From NCBI RefSeq assembly GCF_000247815.1, contig NC_021675.1, positions 62,116,462 through 62,180,461 of the forward strand: a stretch of 64,000 bases of DNA, written 5' to 3'. The notes under the pieces were generated by a model. It made no database searches, had not been told where the DNA came from, and saw only the letters and a list, made by a program, of their open reading frames with translations. Below, piece by piece: positions 43,364 to 56,106 of this stretch (position 1 is its first letter; every line of letters begins with the position of its first letter). Source of the DNA: Ficedula albicollis. Taxonomy: Eukaryota; Chordata; Aves; Passeriformes; Muscicapidae. A program made the translations under genes and the position numbers.

Positions 43364-43636
43364 TTGGACTTTAGGGGATTGCTTCTTCCCCACTCTAGAT
43401 AATAATTTGCAAAGGTTTTTCTGGTCTTACATAAATTTCCCACTCCTCAGTTCTATTACCACCTGCAACTTTTCGGCATTGGACTTTAGGGGATTGCCTC
43501 TTCCCCACTCTAGATAATAATTTGCAAAGGTTTTTCTGATCTAACGTAACTTACCACCTGCATTGGACTTTAGGGGATTGCTTCTTCCCCACTCTAGATA
43601 ATAATTTGCAAAGGTTTTTCTGGTCTTACATAAATG
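43335..43636. repeat. three-copy tandem repeat, ~85-104 bp units, nested on the 251-bp duplication
   Basis: The block from ttaccacctgca through cattggactttaggggattg to ggtttttctg occurs three times (43352-43437, 43456-43550, 43551-43636). Its left part is also the right end of the 251-bp unit. The first and third copies agree closely (ctggtcttacataaat). The middle copy differs at several sites (gcctctt, ctgatctaacgtaactt) and has a short aacttttcgg insertion. Confidence 0.93.
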
Positions 43637-44028
43637 CCATAATGAGAGAAAACAAAAGTTGGAACTATAACCATTAAAAAGGCACATCCAAATAACAATT
43701 TATTCTAAAGATCTTAAATTGTTTTTCAAGGAGGATGCAGGCCTAGACACTGCAGTGATGTCATGGCTTAGCTCCCTGGGGAAGCCTCAGCAAAACCACA
43801 TCTGAAAGGGCTCAGGGAAAGTGGCAAAGGAATTGAAAGTCTCTGGTGTGTCCTAGCACAGGCCCATGGGCTTCAAGGTACCAGCAGAGTTGTGCTTGTG
43901 CTCAAGATACACCAACTGAATATAACTCTTCCCAGAGATAATTTTAAAAAACCCACACAGTTCCAAGAAATTATGTTTTCTTTTTAATATGTGGTATGTG
44001 AGGTTGGTATCCAACTGCTTTCTTGCCT

Positions 44029-44166
44029 TCAGGAAAGTAATCTAAAATAAAGGAAGAAACCTCAGAAGATTTTTTTCCAGAATCTGCATAATCTGCATCA
44101 GGAAAGTAATCTAAAATAAAGGAAGAAACCTCAGAAGATTTTTTTCCAGAATCTGCATAATCTGCA
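44029..44166. repeat. tandem duplication, unit 69 bp (2 copies)
   Basis: tcaggaaagtaatctaaaat followed by aaaggaagaaacctcagaag occurs at 44029 and 44098. The copies are identical as far as I can see and end in a short atctgcata repeat. Confidence 0.95.
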
Positions 44167-44673
44167 TAATCTGGACCCCTGTTTCAAAGCCAAAATGCTT
44201 CTAGGCAGTGATCAGTACATATTGAAATCTATAATGATGATAATGCCCATGTTCTGCTTCTGTTTTGCACCAGTCAGCAATATCTTGACAAAGAGAGAAT
44301 TACAGATATGCCAAGATTCTCATCTCAGCTCTGTGATTCTCATTGCAGCTCCCTTTTGTTCTAAAATATTCTATTCTAGCCATTCATTCTCACAAAGATT
44401 TGCTATATTATCATGTAGCAGTTTGTCTCATTGAGCTATATTTGTTGTCTTTCTTCTGTATTCACATTTTGCTTTCTGTGCTCAGACCCAAGGGCTGAGT
44501 AGCTGGAGAAGCTGACAGAATTCATAATGGTAGACTGAACATGAGGCTGATATTAATGGAAATTTCTTATTCTGTGTCCAGACATAGATTTTTAAAAGGT
44601 TATATGTTCCCTCAGTAGGAAATCTCAGGAAGAAGGAAAAATATAAACATGGAGATTTAGGTGCAGGTGTTCT

Positions 44674-44809
44674 CTTTAGCAGAGAAGGAGAAAAGGATAT
44701 AAAGGTATGCAGTATGAACCCAAGTCAAATTCTAAAAAAAACTTTAGCAGAGAAGGAGAAAAGGATATAAAGGAATGCAGTATAAACCCAAGTCAAATTC
44801 TAAAAAAAT
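44674..44809. repeat. tandem duplication, unit 68 bp (2 copies)
   Basis: ctttagcagagaaggagaaa followed by aggatataaagg[t/a]atgcag occurs at 44674 and 44742. Two or three substitutions separate the copies. Confidence 0.94.
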
Positions 44810-47800
44810 ATCTTCTCTTTTACAATGAAAAGAAAGTTGTACTTTATTCCAGTGCAGTCATTGTGGTGAGTGATAAAGTGAGAGTATAATGTGCAATAAT
44901 TTTAAATTATCATGAAAATTACCCAACAGTATCTCCACGCTTCAGTATCTTGGCTGTCACAAACCAGTGAGAGGAATCATGATGTCTGCTTTTTTTTTTT
45001 ACACCTAGTGTTGTGGAGGTTCTGTTAACCTACCATTTACCAATGAAATTGTATCTGATTTTATCCCTAAAGCAGTGCAAATTATACCCTGTGTATTAAA
45101 TTAAATTTAACTGAATGTAATGTATAACAGTATATCAAATTTAATTGGTGTACTATTCCATACAAGAAGTGACAAGATACTTCTTCAGCTGTGGAAAAGA
45201 TAAAGTGTGATTGATGGCAGAAATTAATAATTGAGGAATGTAATTCACTGCAATAGATACAATCTACAGAGCAGTTTTCAAAATGGTTAGGCAAGGCTAA
45301 TAGTTGTAAAGGTTTGGCACAGCTCTTGTTTGAGAAGCACAAGGTTTTGAGAGAAATAAACAAGTCTGAAGGCTTTGAAAAGCAAAGAGAGCCAAACTTC
45401 AACACCTTTTTACACAGAACTCCAGTGTCCCCTGTGTGTACAAGGAGCATGACAGAGCTGGGGAGTCTGTGCTGAGGACTATGAGTGCCTCAGCCCCAGG
45501 GCACAGCACTGACTTTGCAGCCCACTCCACCAGTGCAGCAAAGGGGGATGCAAAAAACAGCTTTGAAACGGAGGTTTGTCAACTGAAGAATCCTGTTTTA
45601 AAGTCAGATTCCTGCCTGCATGCACAATTGAAAAGAAATGAGTCTCCAGTCGTTCCTGCTTGGTTTTTATGGCAGAGTCCTGTGCCTATGGCACATGTTA
45701 AACACCTGATCCTGATCCTGTTCCTTGCTGCAAACAACTGGTTCTGGGAACAAAGAGCCATGTCTTCTCTTCTTCATATGTGCCCAAGGCCAAAAACTCC
45801 CATATTTGCACAGGCTGTTGGGGCCATACCTGGGAAGGGAGGAAAGAGAGCAAAGGAGGAGACTGGGACAGAGGTGCTGGGTACCCACAGCAGCATTAGG
45901 TGCTGAAGTCTGGTTCTTGTGATGCTTAAGTATAGTCTACTCATGCCCAGCCCCTTTTCTTTACACCTGGCTTGATGAACTTGGAAAAAAAACATAAGTG
46001 GAAAAAATAGCTGTAAAGAAGCTAAAAAATTGAATTATATCCAGTTACTTAGAAGTTGTGTAAGTTGTCCTTTGGGCTGCATAATAATTCAGATTTTAAC
46101 TTTTATCACATGAGTCAGCTATGCCCTCTCTTGCTTTCCCTGTCTATGGAAGACCTTCATTCCTTCTCTCCTGTGCAATCAGCTGGTCAAAGAGTGTCCA
46201 CACTAAGGACTGGCTTTGGAGTTCAGAAAGGCAGCCACTCCCAGGCAGCCTTTCCTTCCTCCTATGCTAATGACTTCTAGGCACTCTTTTACTTTTATAT
46301 GATCAATAAAGACCTTCCCGTTGACAGCCAGAGTAGTACAGGGTTGTGCTGGATTCAGTGTGCAGTAACTGTTTCCAGCTGTCACAATAAACAGGACATT
46401 CAGCTTAGAATTTACCTATGGTGGATCAGTGCCACAGCCACATGATTTGCTTTATTCCCACGGAGCTGATCCCTTGACCTCATCCTCCTCCCCATGCCCG
46501 TGCTGGGGCTCCTGCTGCCCTCAGCCTGGTGAGCTGTGAGGAGCTGCCGACAAAGTCCACACAGTCCCCCAGAGGCGAGGCTGCAGGTGTGAACCCAATT
46601 CCAGCACCACCTCCTTGTGATAGCCTTCCAACAGGAAAGGCTTTAGAAATAAAAATGTTAAAATCTGCTGAATGAGCAAGGTAAGGAGTACCCCGTACCC
46701 AGCCCAAATTCAGCAGAGCATCACTTTACAGGACAAACACATTTGATGTCACCAAGCCACAAACACGAAGGCAACTTCTTGCCCCAGTACCTGGAGCCTG
46801 GAGCAGTGGTGTTTTCCATCTTTCAGGCAGTGTGTATTTTGTGTTGAACAAACCTTTTTGAAGTGAATGTATTAGAGAAACCATTCAAGAACAGTTCATC
46901 CTTTATAAACATCATAATGACTGAACACTTTCAGATGAGAGTGAATGAAATTTGAGACGCAGGTGCAGAGATTAGTAACTAAATTTTTTGTTTTGAATTT
47001 GACATCAAGTTGATTTTTTTCCTAATGATCACTGTCAGTGTTTAATATGCCACTGCAAATTAGACAAAATAAAATTATCTGGATTGCAATTTTATTATTG
47101 AAATAAATACATAATTGATCTCTTCCTGGGCTTTTTTGTTTTAGAAAAAGATAATATTATTCAAGTTACAGTGAAGAAAGAGGCAAAGTGCTAAGACTGA
47201 GGGCACTGCTTGCTGCACCACACACAGTCAGGATGCAGCCACAGCTGCCCTGTGCCCAGCAAGGAGAATTTTGACTCTGGGCCCAGACTCCTGACTCTAT
47301 ACTAATCAGTGTTATAAAGTGTCATGCAGTGGCAGTTATATCCTGCTCTTTTTCAGTTTGTTTGGACAACCCTAAATGAATGACTGCTGAAATGTCTGCT
47401 CTTTGCCATTGAAGGTTCTCATCCAAAACTTTTTGGTGGACCAGATAATGGGTGGAGATAATGCTGCCTTCCAGGAGAAGAGTTAATAGAGCAAATCCAA
47501 GTACATATTTTCAGATGATATGTAGACCACAAAGGAAAAGAGAATTCTGCCATTGTTCATATGTTCTCTCCATATCAACACTTTTCCCCCTTGATTTTCT
47601 CTCTCTGCCCTGCTTCTCTTGTGGTTTTCACCTTTTCTTTTTCTTCATGTCCTTCCTTCCCCCCATAACTTTTTTACTCACAGAAAGTCCTCTTCTAGTC
47701 ACATCTTACAATCACACATCCAGCATGGGGTACTTGTGTTAATTCTCAGACACTTACCAGGGCTTGTTGCAGCTCATGTTAAGTCTATGGTACTTACCCA

Positions 47801-49735
47801 CACAACTGTACTGCAGCTCCTCAAGGAGTCAGCTTGCTTGTTTTTTCACCTACTTTAAATTTTCTCTGTGTCCTCTAAAGAGTTTTCCCCTATCAGTTTG
47901 ACCACTTCCCAAACTTCTCTTGGAGAGGGTCAGATTCCAACACCTTTATTGTGGGCACTCCAGGAGTCATCACAATGAAACCAATGAGGCTTCTTAAGAA
48001 TTAAAAGATTATTCAGGAAGCTCATCTTACCAAGGCAACTTTATCTGTTCTTCTTCACTTGGGAGTTTATTTTGGCTGTCATGTGTTGGCTTGTTTAGAT
48101 TTAGCAAATTTGTTCTGAAGAGTTCATTTAATTTTCTAAGTTAAATTTATTATAAATATTTTGCAGATACCCTGACAGACACCCTACCAAAGGGTGCATT
48201 TCACAGAATGGCTGTGACTGGATTATCTTCCTTTAGTGCAAGGGCTGGCTCTCCTTTTGCAAAGAGCTTCTGTAAGTGTTATCTTACTTTTGAGCCTCAG
48301 AGACCAGCTTCTCTTTCCAAGGGAGGAGCAAGTTAACACTATAAAAAATGTTCTGAGGTTCATACCCAGTTCTTTCAGGTATGAAGAAATCTCACATTGA
48401 TAAGCAAGCTTAGATAATCACAGTTTTATCTCATGACACACATAAAAGCCAGAGTTTCATAATGCTCATTGAAGAGAGTAATTAGGTGATATTCATAACC
48501 TAATGACACCTGGATTCCCCACAGGCAGAGGCAGAAGCTCCTTCGGAAGCAACTGGCACTGCTGGAAAATATAGGCAAATATTTACATAAAGAGACATCT
48601 CTTCAGGTCACCTGCACCTCTAGCAAACATACACTTCAGAAAAAAAAAAATCAAAGACTTATAAAGACACCTGAGGCATTTATTTAAACTGCAGCAGCAT
48701 GTTGAGTGATCCTCACATGAGTGGTTGGATCAAGGGCTGTTCCTGCTATCTTCAGATTAGGGAAAGGCTCTCAGTAATTCCTTACCATTCCCAAGCCAGA
48801 ATACATACTTCAATAACAGTGAAACTCCAGTTATGTTTAACCTGCAAGTTTCAAAGGATAATACATAATTTTAGCTCAGGACAATGGAGATATTATGTGG
48901 AATTTTTTTCTGTTTTTCAGCATTCTTTTTATTTAAGCCGGTGATGTATAATGGAGATGAAATAACAGATTGCAAGTGTTGAATGAGCATCCTTGTAGTA
49001 GGTCCCACAAAAAAAAAAAATTGGTCATTACAGTGCCTGTCAACCAAAGTAACTGCACTGTTAATATGCAATTGGAAAGCCAGAAAATGGCCAATGAGAG
49101 GCCCTCTGCTTTGCTGTTTGTCCCATCTCCTGTAAGATGATCTTTTAGCTGTGTTCAGACACTGAGTGTCACAATGCCTGTAGCAGCCAGACAATCCAAC
49201 ACCTGCAGTGAGATTAATCATTTGAGTTCATTAATGCATTCACTCCTTGATAGTGTTACTCATTTGCACAGCCCTGCGTGTGCCCAGGCACTGGCACTAC
49301 AAAGAAAAAGCCTCTCTCTTGAAAAAAGGAGTCTCATCTGATTTATGCACTAAAGAAGGACTTGATAGGTAGGAGGAAGTCACAGGTTTTGCAGTGACAT
49401 CTTCAGAGTTAACTTACATCAGCTGGGGTCTTTGCTGGGTCAGCAGCATGGTCCAATGGTGTTAGGGACCTTAACTTCAGTGGGTGTCATCCACAAGAGG
49501 TGGTGGGGTTATAAAGAAGGGGAAGGCAAAGAACCTGGAGAATGTCCCTGTTGCAAGAACTGCAAGGAGCCAGGTGAGAAGGACAAGGTGCCAATCAGCT
49601 CATCTAAGCCAGGCCATTGTCTGCCCCTGCTGTGCAGGGGGGCTCTGATCATCTTTCCATTGCTGGGTCTTGCCACTGAGCCTTGTGACAGAAGGATGAA
49701 GATGGAAGTATCTGTTAAATCACCTCAGGAATTAA
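44810..49735. other. unique non-coding sequence
   Basis: About 5 kb without duplications. The longest open frame of the window that is not repeat-derived lies here (45436-45906, plus strand, 156 codons). Its translation has no recognisable domain, and overlapping minus-strand frames are also open, typical of a locally GC-richer patch. Another GC-richer patch lies at 46460-46640. I call no gene. Confidence 0.5.
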
Positions 49736-50110
49736 GTTACAGAGTGTTACAGAGCAACTTAGGTTGGAAAGGACCTCAACACCTTGCTTAGTTCAAAGTT
49801 AGATCAAGGGCCTGGCCACCCTGAGTCCTGAGCAGTTCCACAGACTCTCAGGTTCACATTCAAGGGTGATCTGGATTTTTTTCTTATATATCCACAAGAA
49901 TTTCCTGCTGTAGCACCTTTCCATTTTGCACCTCTGAGAAGAGCCTGGCTCCTTCTCCTTAGAGCCCCTCATCAATGAGCTGCCACATTCCCCCACTGCT
50001 CCCCTCAGCCTTCCCTTCTCCAGGATGGACAATCCCAGAGTCCCATCTCTCATCACACATCATGTGCCCAAACTCCCCAAAAGTCTTAGAGACCATCTGC
50101 TGGATTCATT
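49736..50110 (-). mobile_element. CR1 LINE 3' end, 5'-truncated
   Basis: Reading the given strand, the order ttaggttggaaaggacctca, then cctggccaccctgag, gtgatctggat, then cctctgagaagagcctggct and gcccctcatcaatgag follows the antisense of the recalled avian CR1 3' region. The element's 3' end is therefore at the left. The usual terminal octamer repeat is degraded (gagtgttacagagcaa). It is diverged and has lost segments, so it is an inactive, moderately old copy. Confidence 0.75.
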
Positions 50111-50889
50111 TGACTTCTTTAACCCTCCCTTGCATGGGAAAGCCCAAAAATTATCCAGACTGTTGGGAAGAATAACCTGGATGATGGAAACCTGTGAGAG
50201 CTGTGTTGGTTTGCATAAGACACAAATGAGACTTCAGATGTTAAAGTGTTTATTCAAACCAATCCCCTAAAACTTGTGAAGTTCTTCCATCCCTAAATAA
50301 TAAGAATATTTTCAAGATGTTTCTGTTTTCCTCCATCTGTTCTTATATCCTTGGGAATTTGTTTTACTGAGAGAAAATGATGGTCTTTTTTTTACTTTCT
50401 GTGAGCACCACTGACACATTGCTATGGAAACTGGAAGTTCAATATTTTAGTGTTATAACTTCAGGAAAAACATGCAGGTACAGCCAAGCCCATTCAAATA
50501 TATTTGCATAAGTTTTTCTTTAATTTATTGCTGTTCCTGGTTAGCTGTGGTTTTCATCTGTACTAATACAGTTTTGCAGATGTTGGTCTGTGGCACATAA
50601 TTCATCAAGATGAAATGTGGTTTTCCTTCAGCATGGTAACTGTGTATTGGCTTTAATGGAAATTGATTTATCAGCTTCAATTTGTGTAGATGGACCTAGA
50701 TCTGTGTGTACCAGGTTCAGACTTTCTGGAGACTGGGCACAAGTGATTTTGGCAGTCTCAGGTTTTATTTATCTGAAATAATAAATTAACTCAGAAGATT
50801 CTGAAAGTCCTGCCCACCAGCCAACATATTTGTTAGGGAACTACCTGAAAGGAAGCCAGATGGAGATTGGTTTCTTCTTCCAGGTAACC
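50111..50889. other. unique sequence between two opposed CR1 fragments
   Basis: About 780 bp with no recognised feature. It separates CR1 3' ends lying in opposite orientation, a minus-strand copy to the left and a plus-strand copy to the right. Confidence 0.45.
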
Positions 50890-51162
50890 AGTGATAGGGC
50901 AAGAGGAAATCACCCCAAGTAGTACCAGGGATGGTTTTGTTTGGGTATTAGTTAAAGATTCTTCACTGAAGGGCTGGTCAGATATTGGGACAGGAAGTGG
51001 TGGAATTACTGTCCTTTGAAGTGTTTAAAACCATGCAGATACAGAGTCATAGAATCATAGATATGATGGGTGCTCAGGGACACGGTTCTGGGGTGAACCT
51101 GTCAGTGCTGGGCTAGTGCTTGGGCTCGGTGATCCTAGAGCTCTTCTCCTGTGTGGTTCCAG
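50890..51162 (+). mobile_element. CR1 LINE 3' end, 5'-truncated
   Basis: The blocks gtgatagggcaagaggaaat, attcttcactgaagggctgg, gtgctcagggacacggttct and ggtgatcctagagctcttct follow in order the sense strand of the recalled avian CR1 3' untranslated region and adjoining end of ORF2. A short stretch, gagtcatagaatcatag, interrupts it near 51045 and resembles the antisense CR1 terminal octamer. The terminal octamer expected at the right end is not visible. Inactive, truncated copy. Confidence 0.8.
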
Positions 51163-53140
51163 GGTTAACTGCCCGTGACTGGGAGCTAAAAACACTCTGG
51201 ACAAAGAGCACCTGGACTCACCCTACCGACCAGTCACATGGGAATTATGAAGTGCTGTCTGTATTCACTGTAGGAACAACCTGATTCATATTAAGTGCTT
51301 TTTCTCACTAAAATCAAGAAAGCTTTTAGACAAAATACACTCAGTTTTTCTGGCTTGTACACAATAAACCAAGAGATAGATCACAGAGACCTCACCTGTG
51401 AGAACAGCTCCTGCAGTTACATCTCAAAGCACGTGGTTACCCTTAACCTGCCTGATGTACATGTACTCCTGTAAGTGATAATTGCAAATTAGATATTTTT
51501 CAAAATATTGAGTGCTTGTTAACACTGAATTTACATCACTCCACTGTTACACTGTCAGCTGTCACAGAGTTATCAAACATCAGTTTTCCTAACTACCTTA
51601 AAAAACATAATCTGCCTTCAAGGACACTCAATGCCAAAACACTGTTGTTATCTAGTCAGCAAGCATTTCAAATTGTATATTAATGTGTTGCAGGGTTAAT
51701 TATGCTCATTACACCATTAACAAATCTTATGCCTTCTCTCACATGTGCATTTCTGCTGTGCAGAACACTTGTGCTTATTGCACAAACCTCCTGAGCTGTT
51801 TCCAAGGCTGTCAGCAGGGCTCCTGCTGTCACCATCACCCCTCACATTTTTCCAGGTGAGAGCAGCAGTTGCTTTGCCTTTTTCAGGGAGACTGCAAGTT
51901 TGGCTGGTGTTATGCCAGAAGAAAAGGAAAAAGCAAAAGGAGAAAGGTCTGCTCTCTAGGAGATACAGGAATTGTCTTCTGCTGAGGAGGAGCATTATTG
52001 TGGAAAGTCCTGACTCCTTTTAAAGTATGTGTATTCTCCATTTATTTATACATAATTCATACTGCTCGGCTGAAGAAATTTGGGAGTGACTATCCATTAT
52101 GTAAACCATTTCTCAAAAATACCATTTGTTATGTGAAAAGTAAAAAAAAGACTGGTGGCAGCAGCTGTGAAATAGAATCTGTGTTGCAATTAATTATTTA
52201 GACTAAAAACAAATCTCCAGAGTGGAAGGGGATGTTTGTCTTACTTTAAATCTTGTTGTTGTCCATGAGTGTAGTTTAAGGGGAGAAGTAAGCTAAAGCT
52301 GAGAGGTGATAGAACGCAAATAATTTGTTTCCTCTTTAATAAACATCATAATTCAATCCAGAGAGCGGCATTAATTCAATCCACCATGAAACAAACTGGA
52401 GAAACAAGGCAACACATTGTGTCAGGGCAGATGAGTGAGGTTATACTCCCTGCAATAAGATAAATGTTATTCACAGAAGATGTAAAACTGTGATTGCTCA
52501 TTTTCTTGCATTTCCAGCTGACACATATTGTTGATTTAGAAAGGGTCACAATGGTAGGAACCCAGCTAATGTCAGTCTTAAACCCTTCCACCAGAAAAAG
52601 TCACTGTGCATGTAGAAATCTGTCCAATGGGAAGCAAGTGATAATATTTTAAAACCCAGCAATTAATCATGCAAAAAAATGATTCATCTATATCACACGC
52701 TCAATTAAATGTGAAAATTACCCCAAGGACATTTTAAATATTAGAAAGAAACTTCTAAATTAATATTAGAGGAAATTATGGCTTTACTGTTCATTATAGC
52801 CTATGTGCTCATGAGGTTACCCTGGCAATATGGAGAGGTTTGGGTTTTCTTTGCACTCCAGACTACCCAAAAAGGTAATACCTTTTAAGCATCATTCTTT
52901 TCAACAAGAAGTCCCCAGAACATCAGCTTGTGCATTGGAACTCATGAGGATCACACAAGAGCACCCAGCTTGCTGACCAATGTAGTCAGAGATCAGAGGT
53001 CTGCAAGCTCTGAATTCCAAAAGGGCTTGTAGGTTCTAAGAGCAGCTGGGAGGAAGTGGATCTTAATCAGAAAATTATTCTTAAAATTCAGGTTAGTTTA
53101 AAAATGTAGACTGTGAAAAATACACAGTACAGACAAACTA
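51163..53140. other. unique non-coding sequence
   Basis: No gene recognised. Opposed open frames of 92 codons at 51717-52023 overlap on both strands and carry no domain. A diverged short repeat of attcaatcca is present near 52350. Confidence 0.5.
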
Positions 53141-53242
53141 CAAAATTTTGGAGTCTATCAGTCAGAATTAATATTTTTGGCAAAGCATTGCCAAAATTTT
53201 GGAGTCTATCAGTCAGAATTAATATTTTTGGCAAAGCATTGC
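53141..53242. repeat. tandem duplication, unit 51 bp (2 copies)
   Basis: caaaattttggagtctatca followed by gtcagaattaatatttttgg occurs at 53141 and 53192. I see no difference between copies, consistent with a very recent origin or an assembly error. Confidence 0.95.
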
Positions 53243-53784
53243 TGCCTCTCTCCTGTACTATGCAGACTGCAATAAAGTTTGCACTAGTGGCCATCAATTC
53301 ATTCCAAATACCACTTAGTTATACAGCTCTTGCTTACTTAAAATTATTTTTATATTTAAATTCAAAGTTATTGTGTGTAGAGGTTGAAGCTGAAAATGTA
53401 TTCCTCACTCTCTCTATTCCAGCCTTGTACTTCTATATTAATACATTAAAAGTTCTCACAAACCTTGCCTAAAGTCTGAGATCTACAGAATTCGTCAAAT
53501 TTGCAGCCTTACTTTAAAACAAAAGCTCTTTCATTTTGAAGTGCCAAAAATGTTCCTGTTTGTTTTAAGAATGACTTTGCCTTTATTGCTGTTCTCAGCC
53601 ATACCTATAAAGGGGAATGAGGGAAAATGATGATTTGTCAGTAGAGAAGAAAATGCTGCCAGAAAAACAGGTCTGTGCCCCACGTCTGAATATCTCTTTT
53701 CAAACGGAAAATAAAAAATCAGGGAGATATAGGCAAATTGTTGCATATCTACTGTACATAAATTACAATGTATCTACTCCCACC

Positions 53785-55070
53785 ATCAGTCCTTGTGTCA
53801 TAAATGTTACTAGTGATTTCAGTGACTTTCTTTTGAGCTGTAAGATATTACATATTTAGAGAAAATAGCTTTTCTCAAGTACATAATTTCTAAGCCTAAA
53901 ATCTTCTCTATTTTCACCCAAGACATTTAAACCGCAAAACATTTCTGTATAAAAAAGAAAGATATATAACCTCATGTCAGCTTTTCTGCAGTTCACCAGA
54001 GCATGTTTTAGAAGTAATACTAATTGTAGTAGAATTGACAGCAAGAGCAACATAAAATATGTTGGCACCTTCAGATCTTTTTGAGGAAGTCCATTTGTGT
54101 GTCAGAAACTCACCAGTTACTCAGCCATAAACTGTGTTTATGTTATCAAGTATTTGCTGTCATTGTAGCAATTGATGTATTTCAGTGCAGAAAAAATGAT
54201 TATTTGTCTCCTAATAATGCAAATGAGTAGTCTCAGGCTTGAGATCCAATAATACAATCTCCCTTGTTAAAACCAGGGCCTCCAGTTGCAGGATAAACTT
54301 TATACTGTGAATTTACAGCACATGCAAATTAAAATAAAAATTTTATGGAGAGCTCATATCCTTCATTAGATCAATCTCTGTAGGTGGGAATAAAAACCAC
54401 ATAAAGTGGTTTTTTTGTGCATAAAGTATCAGTCCTTGTGTCATAAATGTTACTAGTGATTTCAGTGACTTTCTTTTGAGCTGTAAGATATTACATATTT
54501 AGAGAAAATAGCTTTTCTCAAGTACATAATTTCTAAGCCTAAAATCTTCTCTATTTTCACCCAAGACATTTAAACCGCAAAACATTTCTGTATAAAAAAG
54601 AAAGATATATAACCTCATGTCAGCTTTTCTGCAGTTCACAAGAGCATGTTTTAGAAGTAATACTAATTGTAGTAGAATTGACAGCAAGAGCAACATAAAA
54701 TATGTTGGCACCTTCAGATCTTTTTGAGGAAGTCCATTTGTGTGTCAGAAACTCACCAGTTACTCAGCCATAAACTGTGTTTATGTTATCAAGTATTTGC
54801 TGTCATTGTAGCAATTGATGTATTTCAGTGCAGAAAAAATGATTATTTGTCTCCTAATAATGCAAATGAGTAGTCTCAGGCTTGAGATCCAATAATACAA
54901 TCTCCCTTGTTAAAACCAGGGCCTCCAGTTGCAGGATAAACTTTATACTGTGAATTTACAGCACATGCAAATTAAAATAAAAATTTTATGGAGAGCTCAT
55001 ATCTTTCATTAGATCAATCTCTGTAGGTGAGAAAAAAAACCACATAAAGTGGTTTTTTTGTGCATAAAGT
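53785..55070. repeat. tandem duplication, unit 643 bp (2 copies)
   Basis: Copies at 53785-54427 and 54428-55070 are the same length and differ at about four positions (tcac[c/a]agagc, atatc[c/t]tt, and two changes in the gtggg/gtgag...aaaacc stretch), so they are about 99% identical. The unit starts atcagtccttgtgtcataaa and ends with a hairpin then gtgcataaagt. The identical 70-codon minus-strand frame in each copy is not a gene. No known mobile element is recognised in the unit. Confidence 0.97.
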
Positions 55071-56106
55071 CTTTTTTTGCATCCAAAACAGGTTGGAATG
55101 TTCAAATGTAAATTCAGACCGAGAACAACTGCTCTGAATTTAATTAGGAGTGTTAATCAGTCTGACCAGATGAAATAAAATGTTATTGGTATCTATAAAG
55201 TAAAAGAAGAGGTGAAAGGCCAGTTTTCTTTGGAGAATAAAAGAAGAATAAATTTATTACTTACAGAACACTGAAAAGCTAGTGAGAGAAAGTCATATTA
55301 ATACTAATATTCCAAGAAATCACTAAATTTCTAAGGTACATGGCTTCACTACTCAGTAGAATTAGGAATTCCCAGAACTGAAAGGTCAACAGACAAGAGT
55401 CTTTATAAAGGTGATACCGGTAGTGTATATTTCCATCCTTTGATTGCTTGTCCCCCACTTAGGTTGATGCTCAGTTATTGAAGTGTGATACAACAGAAAT
55501 CAAAGCTGTTGGATTGCAGAAAAATGTCACTCTCTGGCGTATCTCAGTGTTGGTGTTTTCCTGGAAAGAACAGTCACACTGAGGTTATTTGTTGCCTTTG
55601 TTTCTGGCTTCAGAAGGGAGTGCAGGCTCCCCTCAAAGGCATGGTGTCAAAACCTGGCCAGGGAAACAAACTACCTGTGCCTGTTCCCACCTCCTCTTCC
55701 CCAGCATCTTCTTTGCTTATAAAATAACCCTAAACTTTAGAGCTACTTGGAGTGCATATCTCAAATTACGAGTCTGTTGTCTATTAAACTCCAGTATCTC
55801 TGTCTCCTGTCTCCCAGAGTGTTCCCAGAGATCCAGCACCAGGGTGAGTCTTGCCCATCCAGCCCTAGGGATGGGAACTGGGATAGCCCAGGAGCTGAAA
55901 GGGGCTCAGCTGGGATGACTGGGGGGAGAGGTGGTTAGGAATGTCCTAAAACACTCCTTTCCTGCAGTCTAGATGCAGCTGACCCAGTCAGCTCCTCTTT
56001 GCCTCTCACAACCACAGCTGAGTACATTTTTCAGCACAAAGGCTTCCTTATGCTCTTCCTGCAATATAATTAAATAGACCTAGCTGTTATTCATGCTTCC
56101 TTTGAA
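55071..56106. other. unique non-coding sequence
   Basis: A GC-richer patch around 55580-55940 gives overlapping open frames of up to 109 codons in two forward frames, none with a domain. No array or mobile element recognised. Confidence 0.5.

Noticed and set aside
42864..43636. Possible CRISPR-like or satellite array
   Set aside because: Units are adjacent and nested, with no regular spacer between short repeats, and the genome context is vertebrate.
45436..45906. 156-codon plus-strand open frame, the longest not caused by a repeat
   Set aside because: No recognisable domain or convincing start context, and overlapping minus-strand frames are also open. Length is within chance for 64 kb in six frames. 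Transcript evidence would change this.
53856..54711. Two identical 70-codon minus-strand open frames that look like a gene pair
   Set aside because: They lie in the two copies of the 643-bp duplication; identity comes from the duplication and not from coding constraint.
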